From NCBI RefSeq assembly GCF_029760955.1, contig NZ_CP121682.1, positions 2,852,001-2,916,000 of the forward strand: a stretch of DNA of 64,000 nt, given 5' to 3'. The notes beneath the pieces are model-generated. The model was not told where the DNA came from, made no database searches, and worked only from the letters and a program-made list of their open reading frames with translations. Positions within the stretch are counted from its first letter, which is position 1, and every line of letters starts with the position of its first letter. The translations under genes and the position numbers were made by a program. Positions 1 to 8,484 of this stretch are shown piece by piece. The stretch comes from Streptomyces cathayae. GTDB taxonomy: Bacteria > Actinomycetota > Actinomycetes > Streptomycetales > Streptomycetaceae.

Positions 1-491
1 GCCTGCTTCCCCACCGTGTGCCAGGGCAGCATCGGCCCCATCCCGACCGACCCTCGCCCCCTCTCCCGCCGCACCAGGCGGGCACCCCCGCCCACCAGGC
101 CCACCAGCACCGGCAGCAGACCGAGCAGGAGCAACGCGTCGGAGAGGGCCATCCGGTCGTTCCACGTCTCCACCGAGGTGAGATCCCCGCGGTTCGGGCC
201 CTCCGCCTCGATCCAGCCCGTGCTCCATCCCTCAGGGCCGTCCCCTCGGGCCGGAGGGCCGAGCAGCGACGGATCGCGTCCGGGGTCGCAGAGGTACTCC
301 CCCTCCCGCGGGCCGGCCCAGGGATCGTCCCACGCGACCACGCACCAACCGTCGGACTGCTCCTCCAGCACCACCAGCTCGACCAGCTCGATCTCGGTCG
401 CCGTCTCGGACACGTAGCCCCCGGCCCCCACCAGCAGCAGCCCCAGAAGCAACACCCACCGGAACACCGGGCCCGCCCCCGCCGTCCTCAC
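1..491 (-). CDS. Hypothetical two-TM membrane protein, cut by the window edge
   Basis: Reading the minus strand from a GTG at 491 gives an open frame that runs off the left edge (163 codons visible). A hydrophobic segment follows the start (residues about 10-27, rich in L, V, G). Next comes an acidic extracytoplasmic-looking stretch with two cysteines and many W, D and P. A second hydrophobic helix lies near residues 125-145, followed by a basic tail (RLVRRERGRG), so two membrane passes are likely. A weak GGTGGG lies upstream of the start. It sits 135 bases downstream of the SNF2 gene on the same strand. I do not recognise the family. The mixed residue composition argues for real coding, unlike the Pro/Arg-rich frames on the other strand. 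Confidence 0.6.
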   Translation of the reverse strand, partial: MRTAGAGPVFRWVLLLGLLLVGAGGYVSETATEIELVELVVLEEQSDGWCVVAWDDPWAGPREGEYLCDPGRDPSLLGPPARGDGPEGWSTGWIEAEGPNRGDLTSVETWNDRMALSDALLLLGLLPVLVGLVGGGARLVRRERGRGSVGMGPMLPWHTVGKQ

Positions 492-626
492 CGACCCACC
501 CCCGGCACCCCGCACCCTTCGGACGGGCACAGTGTCCCCTCGGACGATGGACTTGATCAACGACGGTCTCAGGCAGTGGACGGCCCGTCGGCGGCCGGGC
601 CGGTGATCCGCCGCTCGCCCCGTCCC

Positions 627-2819
627 TCACTCGGGTGCCGGGGGCCGCTCGCCGGTCATGCCCAGGCGTGCCTGTTCCTCCTCGACGATCCGGCGCGCCA
701 ACTCGGTGTCCGAGACGTCGACCGCGTCCGGGGTGGCTTCGGCCACGGCGCTGCGGCGGGCGTAGGCGTCGAACAGGCGGGTCTTGTCCTCCAGCATCCT
801 CACCATGCGCTCGTCCACTCCCCCGGTGGCGAGGAGGCGGTGCACGCAGACCGGCCTGACCTGGCCCATGCGGTGGGCCCGGGCCACCGCCTGGTGCTCG
901 AGGGTCGGCTTGATCTGGGGTTCGCAGAGGACGACGACCGAGGCGGCCTGCATGTTGAGGCCGACGCCCGCCGCCTGGATCTGCGCCAGGAGCACCGCGG
1001 GGCCCGGGACAGCGGCGAAGTCGTCGACGATCTGCTGCCGCCGTCCGGCCGGGACGCTTCCGGTGAGCGGACCGAACACCGCGGTGCCGTCAGCGGGTGC
1101 CGCGTCGGGTGCCGCGTCGAGTGTCTCCCTCACCACGCCCAGGACGTCCTTGAAGTAGGAGAAGACCACCGTCTTCTGCCCGTTCTCACCGGCCTCCTGG
1201 ACGATCTCCCGGAGCCGTTCCAGCTTGGCCGACTTCCCGGGGCGCGCGTACGCGGCCCTGCGCATCGCCATGAAGTTGCCGGCGCGCACGGCCTCGCGGT
1301 AGGCCTCCTCGTCCGAGGCGCTCGGTTCCTCCCACTCGTCGGTCTGCTGGAGGCTCGGCAGTTCCGTCAGCACGTCCTCCTGGTTGCGTCGCAGGTAGAC
1401 CGGGGCGACGGCCTTGCGGAAGGCGACCGATCCGGCCGGCGCGTCCCCCTCGCCGAGGGACTCCGCGACGTCGCCGTCGAGCATCCGGACCAGGTTGCGG
1501 AACTCCGCGACCCGGTTCTCCATCGGGGTTCCGGTCATGAAGAGGACGCGCTCGCAGTGTTCCGCCCACAGGGCGACCGCCTGGGACCGCTTGGCCTTCG
1601 GGTTCTTCACGGAGTGCGCCTCGTCGACCACGAGCAGCCCGACCTCGCCCCCTCCCGGCGCGGGGAATCCGCGCAGCGCGTCGAACGTGGTCACCCCGAC
1701 CCCGCCCCGCCCCTTCCAGTCGGCGAACGCGTCGTGCCGGTCGGGGCCGTGGAGCACGCTGACCCGCAGGGCGCTGCGGCTCTCGATCTCCCGGGTCCAG
1801 TTCACCAGGACGCTCGCCGGGCAGACGACCATGAAGTGGCTCTGCCCCTCGGCGGCCAGATGGGCCAGCACCGCGATCGCCTGGATGGTCTTGCCGAGCC
1901 CCATCTCGTCGCCGAGTACCACCTTGTGCTGCGCGAGGGCGAACCGCGCGCCGAACGCCTGGTAACCGCGCAGGGAGACCCGCCGATGGGAGTCGTCGAG
2001 CCACAGGGTCCGTACCCGCTCGGCGATCTCGTCGGGCAGGAATCCCTCGGTGGCGGCCGCGTCGGGCGACCGCCCGGAGATCTCGGCGAGCAGGCTGTAG
2101 TACTCGGCCGAGCGGAGCTCGAAGTCCACCCAGGCCGCGACGTCGGAGGGGGGCCCGCGCAGCAGGTCCACCGAGGCCTGGGCGAGCAGTCCGGGCAGGC
2201 CCGCCTGCTCCTCCTCGTCCACCAGCACCCGGATCGCGGTGACCGCGGCCAGCGCGCGAGCCCTCTTCTCCCGGCCCGCCACGAGCATCCCGAGACGCCC
2301 GGCGGCGGGCCTGGCATCGGCCAGCGGCGGAGCGAGCCGCTCCGCCAGTGCGGTGGCCCTGTCGACGGCACGCCGGGTGTCCGGACCGGCCTCCACCAGT
2401 ACGTGCAGGGCCCTGACGAGCGCGGTGGTGCTCGGTTCCGGCCGGTCCACGTCGATGTGGACGGCCACGCTCTCGTGCACGGCCTCGGACAGCCGGCGGG
2501 CGGCGGCGAGCATCCGGTCGACGGTGCGCTGCCCGACGCCGGGGATCTGCCGCAACCGGTAGGGGCCCGCTTCGAGCACGCTGCCCACGGTGCGCAGTCC
2601 GCTCTTCTCGACGCCTCCCAGCCGGAGCCGTCCTTCGGTGACGTCCTGCAGCCGGGCGACGGGGATGGCGTCGAGTTCCCGCTGCACCGCCGCGTCGTGC
2701 ATCGGCTTCAGTGCCGCCCGCACCGCCTCGACGGCCCTGCCGTGGTCACCGGCCAGCGCCCGCGCCGCCTCGTGCAGTCGCGCTCCCCTCGCGACCGTCT
2801 CCCGCTCACCCCGCCCCAC
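627..2819 (-). CDS. SNF2-family DEAD/DEAH-like helicase
   Basis: ATP-dependent DNA translocase of the SNF2 superfamily 2 type. Helicase motifs appear in order: Walker A (DEMGLGKTIQA), DEAH box (VVDEAHSVKN), motif III (FMTGTPMENR), and the C-terminal motifs V and VI (AAGVGLNMQAA, ARAHRMGQVRPV). Upstream is a helix-hairpin-helix-like stretch (RQIPGVGQRTVDRML) that may contact DNA. I place the start at a GTG at 2819, because the frame before it is low-complexity and a GGGCGGGA lies just upstream. Longer starts up to 2993 are possible. This is probably chromosomal flank with no evident link to the antibiotic genes. Confidence 0.85.
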   Translation of the reverse strand: MGRGERETVARGARLHEAARALAGDHGRAVEAVRAALKPMHDAAVQRELDAIPVARLQDVTEGRLRLGGVEKSGLRTVGSVLEAGPYRLRQIPGVGQRTVDRMLAAARRLSEAVHESVAVHIDVDRPEPSTTALVRALHVLVEAGPDTRRAVDRATALAERLAPPLADARPAAGRLGMLVAGREKRARALAAVTAIRVLVDEEEQAGLPGLLAQASVDLLRGPPSDVAAWVDFELRSAEYYSLLAEISGRSPDAAATEGFLPDEIAERVRTLWLDDSHRRVSLRGYQAFGARFALAQHKVVLGDEMGLGKTIQAIAVLAHLAAEGQSHFMVVCPASVLVNWTREIESRSALRVSVLHGPDRHDAFADWKGRGGVGVTTFDALRGFPAPGGGEVGLLVVDEAHSVKNPKAKRSQAVALWAEHCERVLFMTGTPMENRVAEFRNLVRMLDGDVAESLGEGDAPAGSVAFRKAVAPVYLRRNQEDVLTELPSLQQTDEWEEPSASDEEAYREAVRAGNFMAMRRAAYARPGKSAKLERLREIVQEAGENGQKTVVFSYFKDVLGVVRETLDAAPDAAPADGTAVFGPLTGSVPAGRRQQIVDDFAAVPGPAVLLAQIQAAGVGLNMQAASVVVLCEPQIKPTLEHQAVARAHRMGQVRPVCVHRLLATGGVDERMVRMLEDKTRLFDAYARRSAVAEATPDAVDVSDTELARRIVEEEQARLGMTGERPPAPE

Positions 2820-2985
2820 GCTTCCCGCCCTTCTCCTGCCCTCCCCGCATCCTCCCACCGCCCCCACCGGACCCCGTCGGACGCCCGCGGTGCGCTGCGG
2901 ATCATCCCGACCCCACGCGCTCTCGGCCCCGGGCCCGGGTGCGGCCCGGGTGTGTAAGTGGCAGGAGAGCGGACAAACGCGCGGA

Positions 2986-3318
2986 ATGAGCAACTATCCC
3001 GAGAGGACCACCCCGAGCGACAGCAGGTTCCCGTCCGCGGTCTCGTGGCGTGGCCCGTCCCGGGGTGGGGTTCCGGGTGGGGCTCCGGGTGCGGGTCCGT
3101 CCCCGATGCAGCCCCGGCGGGACGGCGACGGCAGCCTCGCCCACGTGGTGGAAACCCTGCTGGACAAGGGCCTCGTGCTCAACGCCGACATCATGGTCTC
3201 GGTGGCCGGGGTGGAGCTGCTGGGCATCCGTCTGCGCGCGGCGCTGGCCTCTTTCGAGACGGCTGCCCGCTACGGGCTGGAGTTCCCGTCCGGCACGGAC
3301 ACGGAGACCGCCGCGTGA
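2986..3318 (+). CDS. Gas vesicle structural protein (GvpA/GvpJ family)
   Basis: Small protein (110 aa) whose C-terminal two thirds match the gas-vesicle shell family: LAHVVETLLDKGLVLNADIM, then VSVAGVELLGIRLRAALASFETA. The N-terminal 45 residues are Pro/Gly-rich and disordered-looking, as in GvpJ-type variants. The ATG at 2986 is preceded by GGAGAG at 2963. Divergent from the SNF2 gene. No other gvp genes (gvpF, K, L, N, O) are in the window, so this is either an edge of a gvp locus or an isolated copy. The TGA stop is followed in the same frame by a zinc-ribbon reading frame, described separately. Confidence 0.8.
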   Translation: MSNYPERTTPSDSRFPSAVSWRGPSRGGVPGGAPGAGPSPMQPRRDGDGSLAHVVETLLDKGLVLNADIMVSVAGVELLGIRLRAALASFETAARYGLEFPSGTDTETAA

Positions 3319-3549
3319 CGCCACACACGCGAGGAGAAGGAGACCTGCCCGGCCTGCGGCAAGCGCGCCCCGGTCGAGCAACTGCTGGACGAGTGGTGCC
3401 CCTGGTGCGGGTGGCGCAGCGCACAGGCCCAGGTGCGGAACCGCCCCGAGCACACACTCCCGGCGGCGGGGTCCGAACGCCGGGAGGAGCCCACCACCAC
3501 CGCCGCCGATGACGATGACGAGGGTGAGGCGGAACGGCCTGACGGCTGA
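3319..3549 (+). other. In-frame zinc-ribbon extension after the gvp stop codon
   Basis: Directly after the gvp TGA (3316-3318) the same frame stays open for 76 codons to a TGA at 3547. It encodes a clear two-knuckle zinc ribbon (CPACGKRAP, 14 residues later CPWCGW) and then an acidic tail (TTAADDDDEGEAERPDG). There is no ATG, GTG or TTG between the stop and the first cysteine pair, so it has no ordinary start of its own. A purine-rich GAGGAGAAGGAG at about 3330 looks like a ribosome-binding site but has no matching in-frame start. It may be a readthrough extension (context TGA-C), a decayed fusion, or a sequencing or assembly artefact. Confidence 0.45.
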
Positions 3550-3702
3550 CCCGGCACCGATGCGCCCCACCCGGGATCCGCGAGTCACCTTGGACGACCT
3601 GCGCATCGTGACGAGGTTCCGCCGGTCCTGGCAGGTGGCCACGGGCCCGGCCGATCCGGCCGTCATCGTGACGGTTTCTCACGCACCCGTCCGGACAGTT
3701 CT

Positions 3703-3743
3703 GCGCGGGCCCCGGGACGGTCGGCCCGTCCCGGGGCCCGCGC
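3703..3743. terminator. Strong hairpin, bidirectional terminator
   Basis: A perfect 18-bp inverted repeat (arms 3703-3720 and 3726-3743) with a 5-base loop lies between the rightward gvp region and the leftward O-methyltransferase that ends at 3789. There is no T-run, which is usual for high-GC actinomycete terminators. It also marks the likely left edge of the biosynthetic cluster. Confidence 0.7.
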
Positions 3744-3788
3744 ACGCTCGTCGTGGTCCGGGCCGTCGTGGTCCAGGCCGTGACGGTG

Positions 3789-4820
3789 TCAGTCCCGGCG
3801 GGTCTCCACGATGCGCAGGTCGTCGCTGACCGGGACAGTGCGCACCACGCGCAGGCCCGCCCGCTCGGCCAGGGCCCGGTAGTCCGACTCCGGCCGGTCC
3901 TGCCCGCCCACCAGGACGGTCAGCAGCAGGCCCCGGAACAGAGCCTCCTGGTCGGACTCCTCGTCCACCACGCCCTCGATGATCAGCAGGACGGAGTCCG
4001 GCCGCATCGCCTCCTTGATCTGCTCCAGGATGCGCACGATCGTGTCGTCGTCCCAGTCGTGCAGGGCGCGCTTGATCGTGTAGAGGTCCGCACCGGCCGG
4101 CACCTGTTCGAAGAAGTCCCCGGCGACGATCTCGTACCGCCCGGCGACGTCCGCCGCCTCCAGTCGCGCCTGTGCGAGCGGCACGATTTCGGGGCGTTCG
4201 AGGATCGTGCCGAACACCTCGGGGTGCTCGGTGAGGATCGCGGCCAGGAGACTGCCGAGCCCGCCGGCGACGTCGACCACCGTCCGGACCCCGGAGAAGT
4301 CGTACGTTCTGGCGACCCCGGTGCTCTCCTCCCGCGACACGGCGTTCATGGCCTCGTTGAACCGCTCCTTGGCCTCCGGATCGCTCTTGGTCAGCTCCCA
4401 GAACGACACCCCGTGGTTGGCGACCTCGAAGGAGGAGTCACCGGTGCGCACCGAGTGCAGGAGGTCGCCCCACGCGGCCCAGTGCCAGTTCGCCGCCATG
4501 AACCGCGCGTCGGTGGACTCGGCGTTGCCGGGCTCGGAGACGAGGACGGCCGACAGCGGCGACTGGGAGTAGGTGTGGCCGTCCGCGTGCCGCTGGAAGA
4601 CCCCGAAGGTGGACAGTGCGCGCAGCAGGCGGCCCAGAGTCCGGGCGTGCGTGCCGGTCAGCTCGGCCAGTTCGGCCACTGTGCGCTCGCCCCGCTCCAG
4701 CAGGTCCGGCAGGCCCAGCTCGGTGGCGACGTGGATGGCGCGCGCCCGCCACGCTCCCTGGAGCAGTTCCACCATCTGCTTGTTCGGGCCCTTGTCCGCT
4801 GTGTCGACGTGCTCGTTCAT
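3789..4820 (-). CDS. mmcR: SAM-dependent O-methyltransferase, MmcR type
   Basis: 343 aa, the length and architecture of plant-type small-molecule O-methyltransferases: an N-terminal winged-helix dimerisation region (LLERGERTVAELAELTGTHA) followed by a Rossmann SAM site (VVDVAGGLGSLLAAIL) and the catalytic stretch around IKRALHDWDDD, with the usual His. MmcR, the mitomycin 7-O-methyltransferase, belongs to this family, and the cluster context makes it the best assignment. The ATG at 4820 has a GAGAGGA ribosome site, but only about 15 bases further upstream an IS200/IS605-type element begins. Its native promoter has therefore probably been moved or replaced. It is alone in its transcription unit. 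Confidence 0.82.
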   Translation of the reverse strand: MNEHVDTADKGPNKQMVELLQGAWRARAIHVATELGLPDLLERGERTVAELAELTGTHARTLGRLLRALSTFGVFQRHADGHTYSQSPLSAVLVSEPGNAESTDARFMAANWHWAAWGDLLHSVRTGDSSFEVANHGVSFWELTKSDPEAKERFNEAMNAVSREESTGVARTYDFSGVRTVVDVAGGLGSLLAAILTEHPEVFGTILERPEIVPLAQARLEAADVAGRYEIVAGDFFEQVPAGADLYTIKRALHDWDDDTIVRILEQIKEAMRPDSVLLIIEGVVDEESDQEALFRGLLLTVLVGGQDRPESDYRALAERAGLRVVRTVPVSDDLRIVETRRD

Positions 4821-4835
4821 CAGAGTCCTCTCGGG

Positions 4836-6204
4836 ATACCCCCGGCTTCAGCCGGGGGAGGAACGAGACTCCTGCGGAGCAGGGCAGGAAGCGGAGTTTC
4901 GCCGTCAGGGCGAAACTCCGTGCTCTGACCCGCAGGTTTGGTCTTAAGCCGCGACCCCGCTAGTTTGCGAACGTGACCGCGACGTGCGTGAAGCGGGCGT
5001 TCAAGTACCGCTTCTCTCCAACCGATGCGCAGGCGGCCGAGCTGTCGCGCACGTTCGGCTGCGTACGGAAGGTCTACAACCTGGCGCTCGCCGCACGCAC
5101 GGAAGCGTGGGCGCGGCAGGAGCGGGTGAACTACAACCAGACCTCGGCCATGCTGACCGCGTGGAAGAAGACCGAGGAGCTGGCCTACCTGTCCGAGGTG
5201 TCGTCGGTGCCGTTGCAGCAGACGCTGCGGCACCTGCAAGGCGCGTTCACCCACTTCTTCGCCAAGCGGGCCAAGTACCCGCGCTTCAAGTCGCGCAAGA
5301 AGTCGCGGAAGTCGGCGGAGTACACCACCAGTGGTTTCCGCTTCCGTGACGGCGAGCTGACCCTGGCGAAGATGGCCGATCCACTCGACATCGTGTGGTC
5401 CCGGCCGCTGCCCGAGGGGGCGTCGCCGTCCACGGTGACCGTTTCCCAGGACGCGGCCGGGCGCTGGTTCGTCTCCCTGCTGTGCGAGGACACCGGTGTG
5501 AAGCCGCTTGCCGCCACGGACAGCGCGGTCGGCGTGGATGTCGGCCTGGATCACCTGCTGACCCTGTCCACCGGCGAGAAGATCGCCAATCCGAGGCATG
5601 GGCGCTGCGACCGCGTGGCACTGGCCAAGGCCCAACGGAGACTGGCGAAGAAGGCCAAGGGTGACGGAGCGAACCGGCGCAAGGCCCGGCGCAAGGTCGC
5701 CAGGATCTACGCCAGGATCACCGACCGTCGCCGCGACGGCCTGCACAAGCTGACGACTCGTCTCGTTCGTGAGAACCAAACGATCGTGATCGAGGACCTG
5801 ACCGTGCGCACCATGGTCAGGAACCGGAGTCTCGCCCGCGCCATCAGTGACGCGGCGTGGTCGGAATTCCGGAGCATGCTGGAGTACAAGGCAGCCTGGT
5901 ACGGGCGGGAAGTGATCGCGGTCGACCGCTTCTTCCCCTCCTCCAGGCTGTGCTCCACCTGTGGCACCCTGCAGGAGAAGATGCCCCTGCACGTCCGCAC
6001 CTGGACGTGTGACTGCGGAACGACCCACGACCGGGATGTGAACGCAGCACGCAACCTTCTGGCCGTCGGGCTGGCGGTGACAGTCTGTGGAGCTGGTGTA
6101 AGACCTCAACGGAGTTCTCCGGGCGGGCAGTCGGCGACGAAGCAGAAAGCATCACGGCGCGAGCCGTGAGAATCCCCCTCGCTCACGAGGGGGAGAAGTC
6201 AACC
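4836..6204 (+). mobile_element. IS200/IS605-type (tnpB-only) insertion element
   Basis: A tnpB gene flanked by short hairpins typical of these elements. The left hairpin has 8-bp arms at 4839-4846 and 4851-4858 around TTCA. The right hairpin has 8-bp arms at 6174-6181 and 6186-6193 around CTCA. A further 12-bp stem lies near 4893-4921 in the left end. There is no tnpA, so any movement would need help from elsewhere. The 3' end of tnpB and the right end are where an omega RNA would be expected. Exact ends are approximate because this family makes no target duplication. Confidence 0.75.
4973..6169 (+). CDS. tnpB: RNA-guided nuclease TnpB (IS605 OrfB family)
   Basis: 398 aa. The RuvC-like catalytic acids are all present: Asp189 (VGVDVGLDHL), Glu274 (IVIEDLTV) and the Asp353/Asp355 pair (THDRDVNAARN). 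The zinc finger between the second and third is intact (CSTCG, then CDCG). An N-terminal helix-turn-helix-like region and the basic FKSRKKSRKS segment fit DNA/RNA binding. The protein looks full length and not decayed. GTG start at 4973. It is the only gene in its element and lies divergent from the mmcR-like gene. Its codon use and GC resemble the host, so the insertion is from a related actinomycete. Confidence 0.9.
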   Translation: MTATCVKRAFKYRFSPTDAQAAELSRTFGCVRKVYNLALAARTEAWARQERVNYNQTSAMLTAWKKTEELAYLSEVSSVPLQQTLRHLQGAFTHFFAKRAKYPRFKSRKKSRKSAEYTTSGFRFRDGELTLAKMADPLDIVWSRPLPEGASPSTVTVSQDAAGRWFVSLLCEDTGVKPLAATDSAVGVDVGLDHLLTLSTGEKIANPRHGRCDRVALAKAQRRLAKKAKGDGANRRKARRKVARIYARITDRRRDGLHKLTTRLVRENQTIVIEDLTVRTMVRNRSLARAISDAAWSEFRSMLEYKAAWYGREVIAVDRFFPSSRLCSTCGTLQEKMPLHVRTWTCDCGTTHDRDVNAARNLLAVGLAVTVCGAGVRPQRSSPGGQSATKQKASRREP

Positions 6205-6267
6205 GTGTCTCCGTATCGCTCGGCTGGCTGGGTCGGCTGGTGAGCAGAGGAGGGGCGTCCCGAGGGC

Positions 6268-6298
6268 GGGCGGTTCCCGGGTGTCCCGGGGACCGCCC
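6268..6298 (-). terminator. Hairpin downstream of the mitR-like gene
   Basis: Inverted repeat with arms of about 14 bp (6268-6281 and 6285-6298, one G-T wobble) and a TGT loop, just past the stop of the leftward flavin oxidase at 6315. It would terminate that gene before the insertion element. Confidence 0.55.
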
Positions 6299-6314
6299 TG
6301 GGAGGTGAGGGGAG

Positions 6315-7739
6315 CTACACCTCTGTGGAAACCGGTGGGATGTTGTGGTTGACCCGGAACATGTTGCCGGGGTCCCACGTGGTCTTCAGGGCGCGCAGCC
6401 TCGCGTACGCCTCAGGGGTGTACGCCTGGCTCACATAGGCGGCGTCGGTGTGGGCGACGCCGGCCATGAAGTTGAGCATCCGGGTGCCGCTGTCCCAGCG
6501 CTCGAAGAGTTCCCCGACCCGGTCCTGGTCCGCCAGTACGGCATCGTCCTCGCCGACGCCCAGCACTCCGGCCGCGTACACCTGGAAGGGGGCGTCGACG
6601 TGGGCGACGGCGTTGGGCACCTTCGGGGGGCGGGCCAACGCTCCGCCGAGCTGGCGGAGTTCCAGGCCCACCGCGCTCTTCTTGCCGGGCCCGACCTGTG
6701 CGAGGACGGCGTCGACCACCTCGTGGTCGAAGCGGCTGAGCTGGAAGGTGTTGATGTGGTAACAGCCGGGCGTGGGCGGGTCGTTGTGGATGGTGCCGAC
6801 CTCGGTGTACGGCATGTCGACGACCGTGTCGAGCAGCGTGGGGGCGAGGTCGCGCAGCGGCTGGACGAGCCGCTCGCCCTCCTCGGGCGAACCGAGGTAG
6901 CACAGCCGCAGGTGCAGGGCGAACTTCCCGCGCAACTCCTGCGGCACCCCGTCGGCGTCGGGCCAGTCGAGCATGAAGAACGAGGAGCTCATCTCCTCGG
7001 GCATCCCGGCGGCCCACTCGCTGTAGAAGTGCAGCGCCTCGGCGGCGGACTCGGCCGGGAAGAAGAGGCCGCCCCCGTAGATCCGCGACACCTCGAAGAG
7101 CTCGACCTCGATGGCGGTCACGACGCCGAAGTTGCCCTTGCCTCCGCGCAGCGCCCAGAAGAGGTCCGCGTTCTCCTCCTGGGTGGCGACCCGCAGTTCG
7201 CCGTCCGCGGTGACGACCTCGATGCGCCGTACGTGGTCGGCCGCGTACCCGTGGCGCCGCGACAGGACGCCGATGCCGCCGCCCAGTGTGTAGGAGACAG
7301 CGCCGACGAAGGGCGCCGAGCCGTTGAGCGGCGCGAGGCCGTGCTCGGCCGCGGCCGGCAGGACCTCCTCCCACAGCACCCCGGCCTCCAGCCGTGCCAC
7401 GCGCCGCTCGGGGTCCACCTCGACCCCGTTCATCCCGCGGGTCGCCAGGAACAGGGTGTTCTCGTCGGCGGGCAGGGCCGCGCCGTGGCCCGTGGTCTGG
7501 ACCGCGACCGCCCAGTCGTGGTCGCGCGCGAAGCCGACCGACGTCACGACGTCCTGCGCGTTCGCCACGGCGACGACCACCGCCGGGCGGTGCTCGACGG
7601 CGCGGTCGAAGCCGTTCACGCGCTCGGTGTATCCGGGCTCGTCCGGCAGGAAGACCTCACCCGTCACACTGTCAGCGAGTTTGCGCACCTCTTCGGGGGA
7701 CAGGGCCGCCTTGTCCGACTCGCTCCTGTGCTCGCTCAC
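6315..7739 (-). CDS. mitR: FAD-linked oxidase of the berberine-bridge type, MitR/McrA-like
   Basis: 474 aa from a GTG at 7739 with GAAGGG upstream. The PP-loop FAD-binding domain carries the covalent-flavin histidine motif (QTTGHGAALP) and VSYTLGGGIGVLSRRHGYA. The C-terminal BBE motif ends the protein (WDPGNMFRVNHNIPP). The usual second flavin-linking Cys is not visible, so a single histidyl link is likely. In mitomycin producers MitR and McrA are flavoproteins of this family; McrA reoxidises the activated hydroquinone form of mitomycin as self-protection. An oxidative or protective role is therefore likely here. A palindrome and a 250-base upstream region could hold its promoter. Confidence 0.82.
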   Translation of the reverse strand: MSEHRSESDKAALSPEEVRKLADSVTGEVFLPDEPGYTERVNGFDRAVEHRPAVVVAVANAQDVVTSVGFARDHDWAVAVQTTGHGAALPADENTLFLATRGMNGVEVDPERRVARLEAGVLWEEVLPAAAEHGLAPLNGSAPFVGAVSYTLGGGIGVLSRRHGYAADHVRRIEVVTADGELRVATQEENADLFWALRGGKGNFGVVTAIEVELFEVSRIYGGGLFFPAESAAEALHFYSEWAAGMPEEMSSSFFMLDWPDADGVPQELRGKFALHLRLCYLGSPEEGERLVQPLRDLAPTLLDTVVDMPYTEVGTIHNDPPTPGCYHINTFQLSRFDHEVVDAVLAQVGPGKKSAVGLELRQLGGALARPPKVPNAVAHVDAPFQVYAAGVLGVGEDDAVLADQDRVGELFERWDSGTRMLNFMAGVAHTDAAYVSQAYTPEAYARLRALKTTWDPGNMFRVNHNIPPVSTEV

Positions 7740-7815
7740 TTGTCGCCCTTCTGTTCCGTGGTGCTGTTCGTGTGTTCCTCGCCCTGCCGCCACCCGCTCC
7801 GGTGATACAAACAGG

Positions 7816-7830
7816 GGTACAACAAGTACC
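7816..7830. promoter_or_regulatory. Short palindrome upstream of the mitR-like gene
   Basis: Perfect inverted repeat GGTAC-AACAA-GTACC in the 250-base space between the mitR-like start (7739) and the end of the APS kinase gene (7990). It is about 80 bases before the start, a sensible place for an operator. No regulator gene in the window points to who might bind it. Confidence 0.3.
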
Positions 7831-7989
7831 GCGTGTCGGCGCGACAGTACTGAAGCCGTAGGGGCCCACAGGCCGGAACGAGCCACGACGACCGGCGCCG
7901 GTCCGGGTGCGCCGGCGTCGCCACGGACGTGTCGGTGGCCCCGCCCGCGCATCCGTTCGCGCGCTTGTCCGCGAGAAGGACGTTTCCCC

Positions 7990-8484
7990 TCACGCGAGTT
8001 CGCGCCGCTTGAGCAGGTTCATCAGTTCCGTCACCGACTCCTCGGCGCTCTGCCGGTACGCCGGAAGGGTGAGGTCGCACCGGGCGGGCGCCGCGTACGG
8101 GTCGTCCGCCCGGTCGGATCCGGTGGCGACGTGCACCTCCAGGCAGGTGGTGGCCGACCGGGTGTGGCGACGGCGGACGGCGTCCGTCTGCGTCGCGTCG
8201 GCGGCGGTCACCGCCACCAGGGCGAGGACGCCGTTGCGGGCCAGCACCTCGGCGACCAGGCCGACCCGCTGGACATCGGCGGCGCGCCGCACGCGGCCGG
8301 GTGCGGGGTCCGTGCCGAACAGGGTGTGCTGCTCGTCCCCGTCCAGGACGTGCACGCGCCGACCGGCCGCCTCCAGACGGCGGGCGAGCCCCGTCATGAC
8401 GGTCGTCTTGCCCGCGCCCGGTGCTCCGGTGAGCCACAGGGTGGCGCCGGGCCAGCAGGTGCAGAAGGGGCGGTGGGATGTCAT
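7990..8484 (-). CDS. cysC: Adenylylsulfate (APS) kinase-like protein
   Basis: 164 aa P-loop kinase. Walker A is intact (LTGAPGAGKTTV), followed by HVLDGDEQHTLFG, matching the APS kinase LDGD motif, and a C-terminal RADDPYAAP that matches the family's conserved DDPYE region. The family makes PAPS from APS and ATP. Some middle positions diverge (no clear RxxNxxR substrate motif), so the substrate might differ. Its ATG overlaps the stop of the FAD hydroxylase as ATGA, so it is the third, translationally coupled gene of the carbamoyltransferase operon. With CysD at 54683-55588 it suggests the pathway needs activated sulfate. Confidence 0.75.
   Translation of the reverse strand: MTSHRPFCTCWPGATLWLTGAPGAGKTTVMTGLARRLEAAGRRVHVLDGDEQHTLFGTDPAPGRVRRAADVQRVGLVAEVLARNGVLALVAVTAADATQTDAVRRRHTRSATTCLEVHVATGSDRADDPYAAPARCDLTLPAYRQSAEESVTELMNLLKRRELA

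Noticed and set aside
18..2957. 979-codon plus-strand open frame opposite the SNF2 gene
   Set aside because: Pro/Arg/His-rich shadow of the minus-strand helicase; no domain or plausible composition.
3559..3829. Small plus-strand frame after the zinc-ribbon region
   Set aside because: Runs into the terminator hairpin and the antisense of the methyltransferase gene; no support beyond an ATG.
4836..6204. CRISPR or Cas12-like system
   Set aside because: Single TnpB with IS hairpin ends and no repeat-spacer array; an insertion element explains it.
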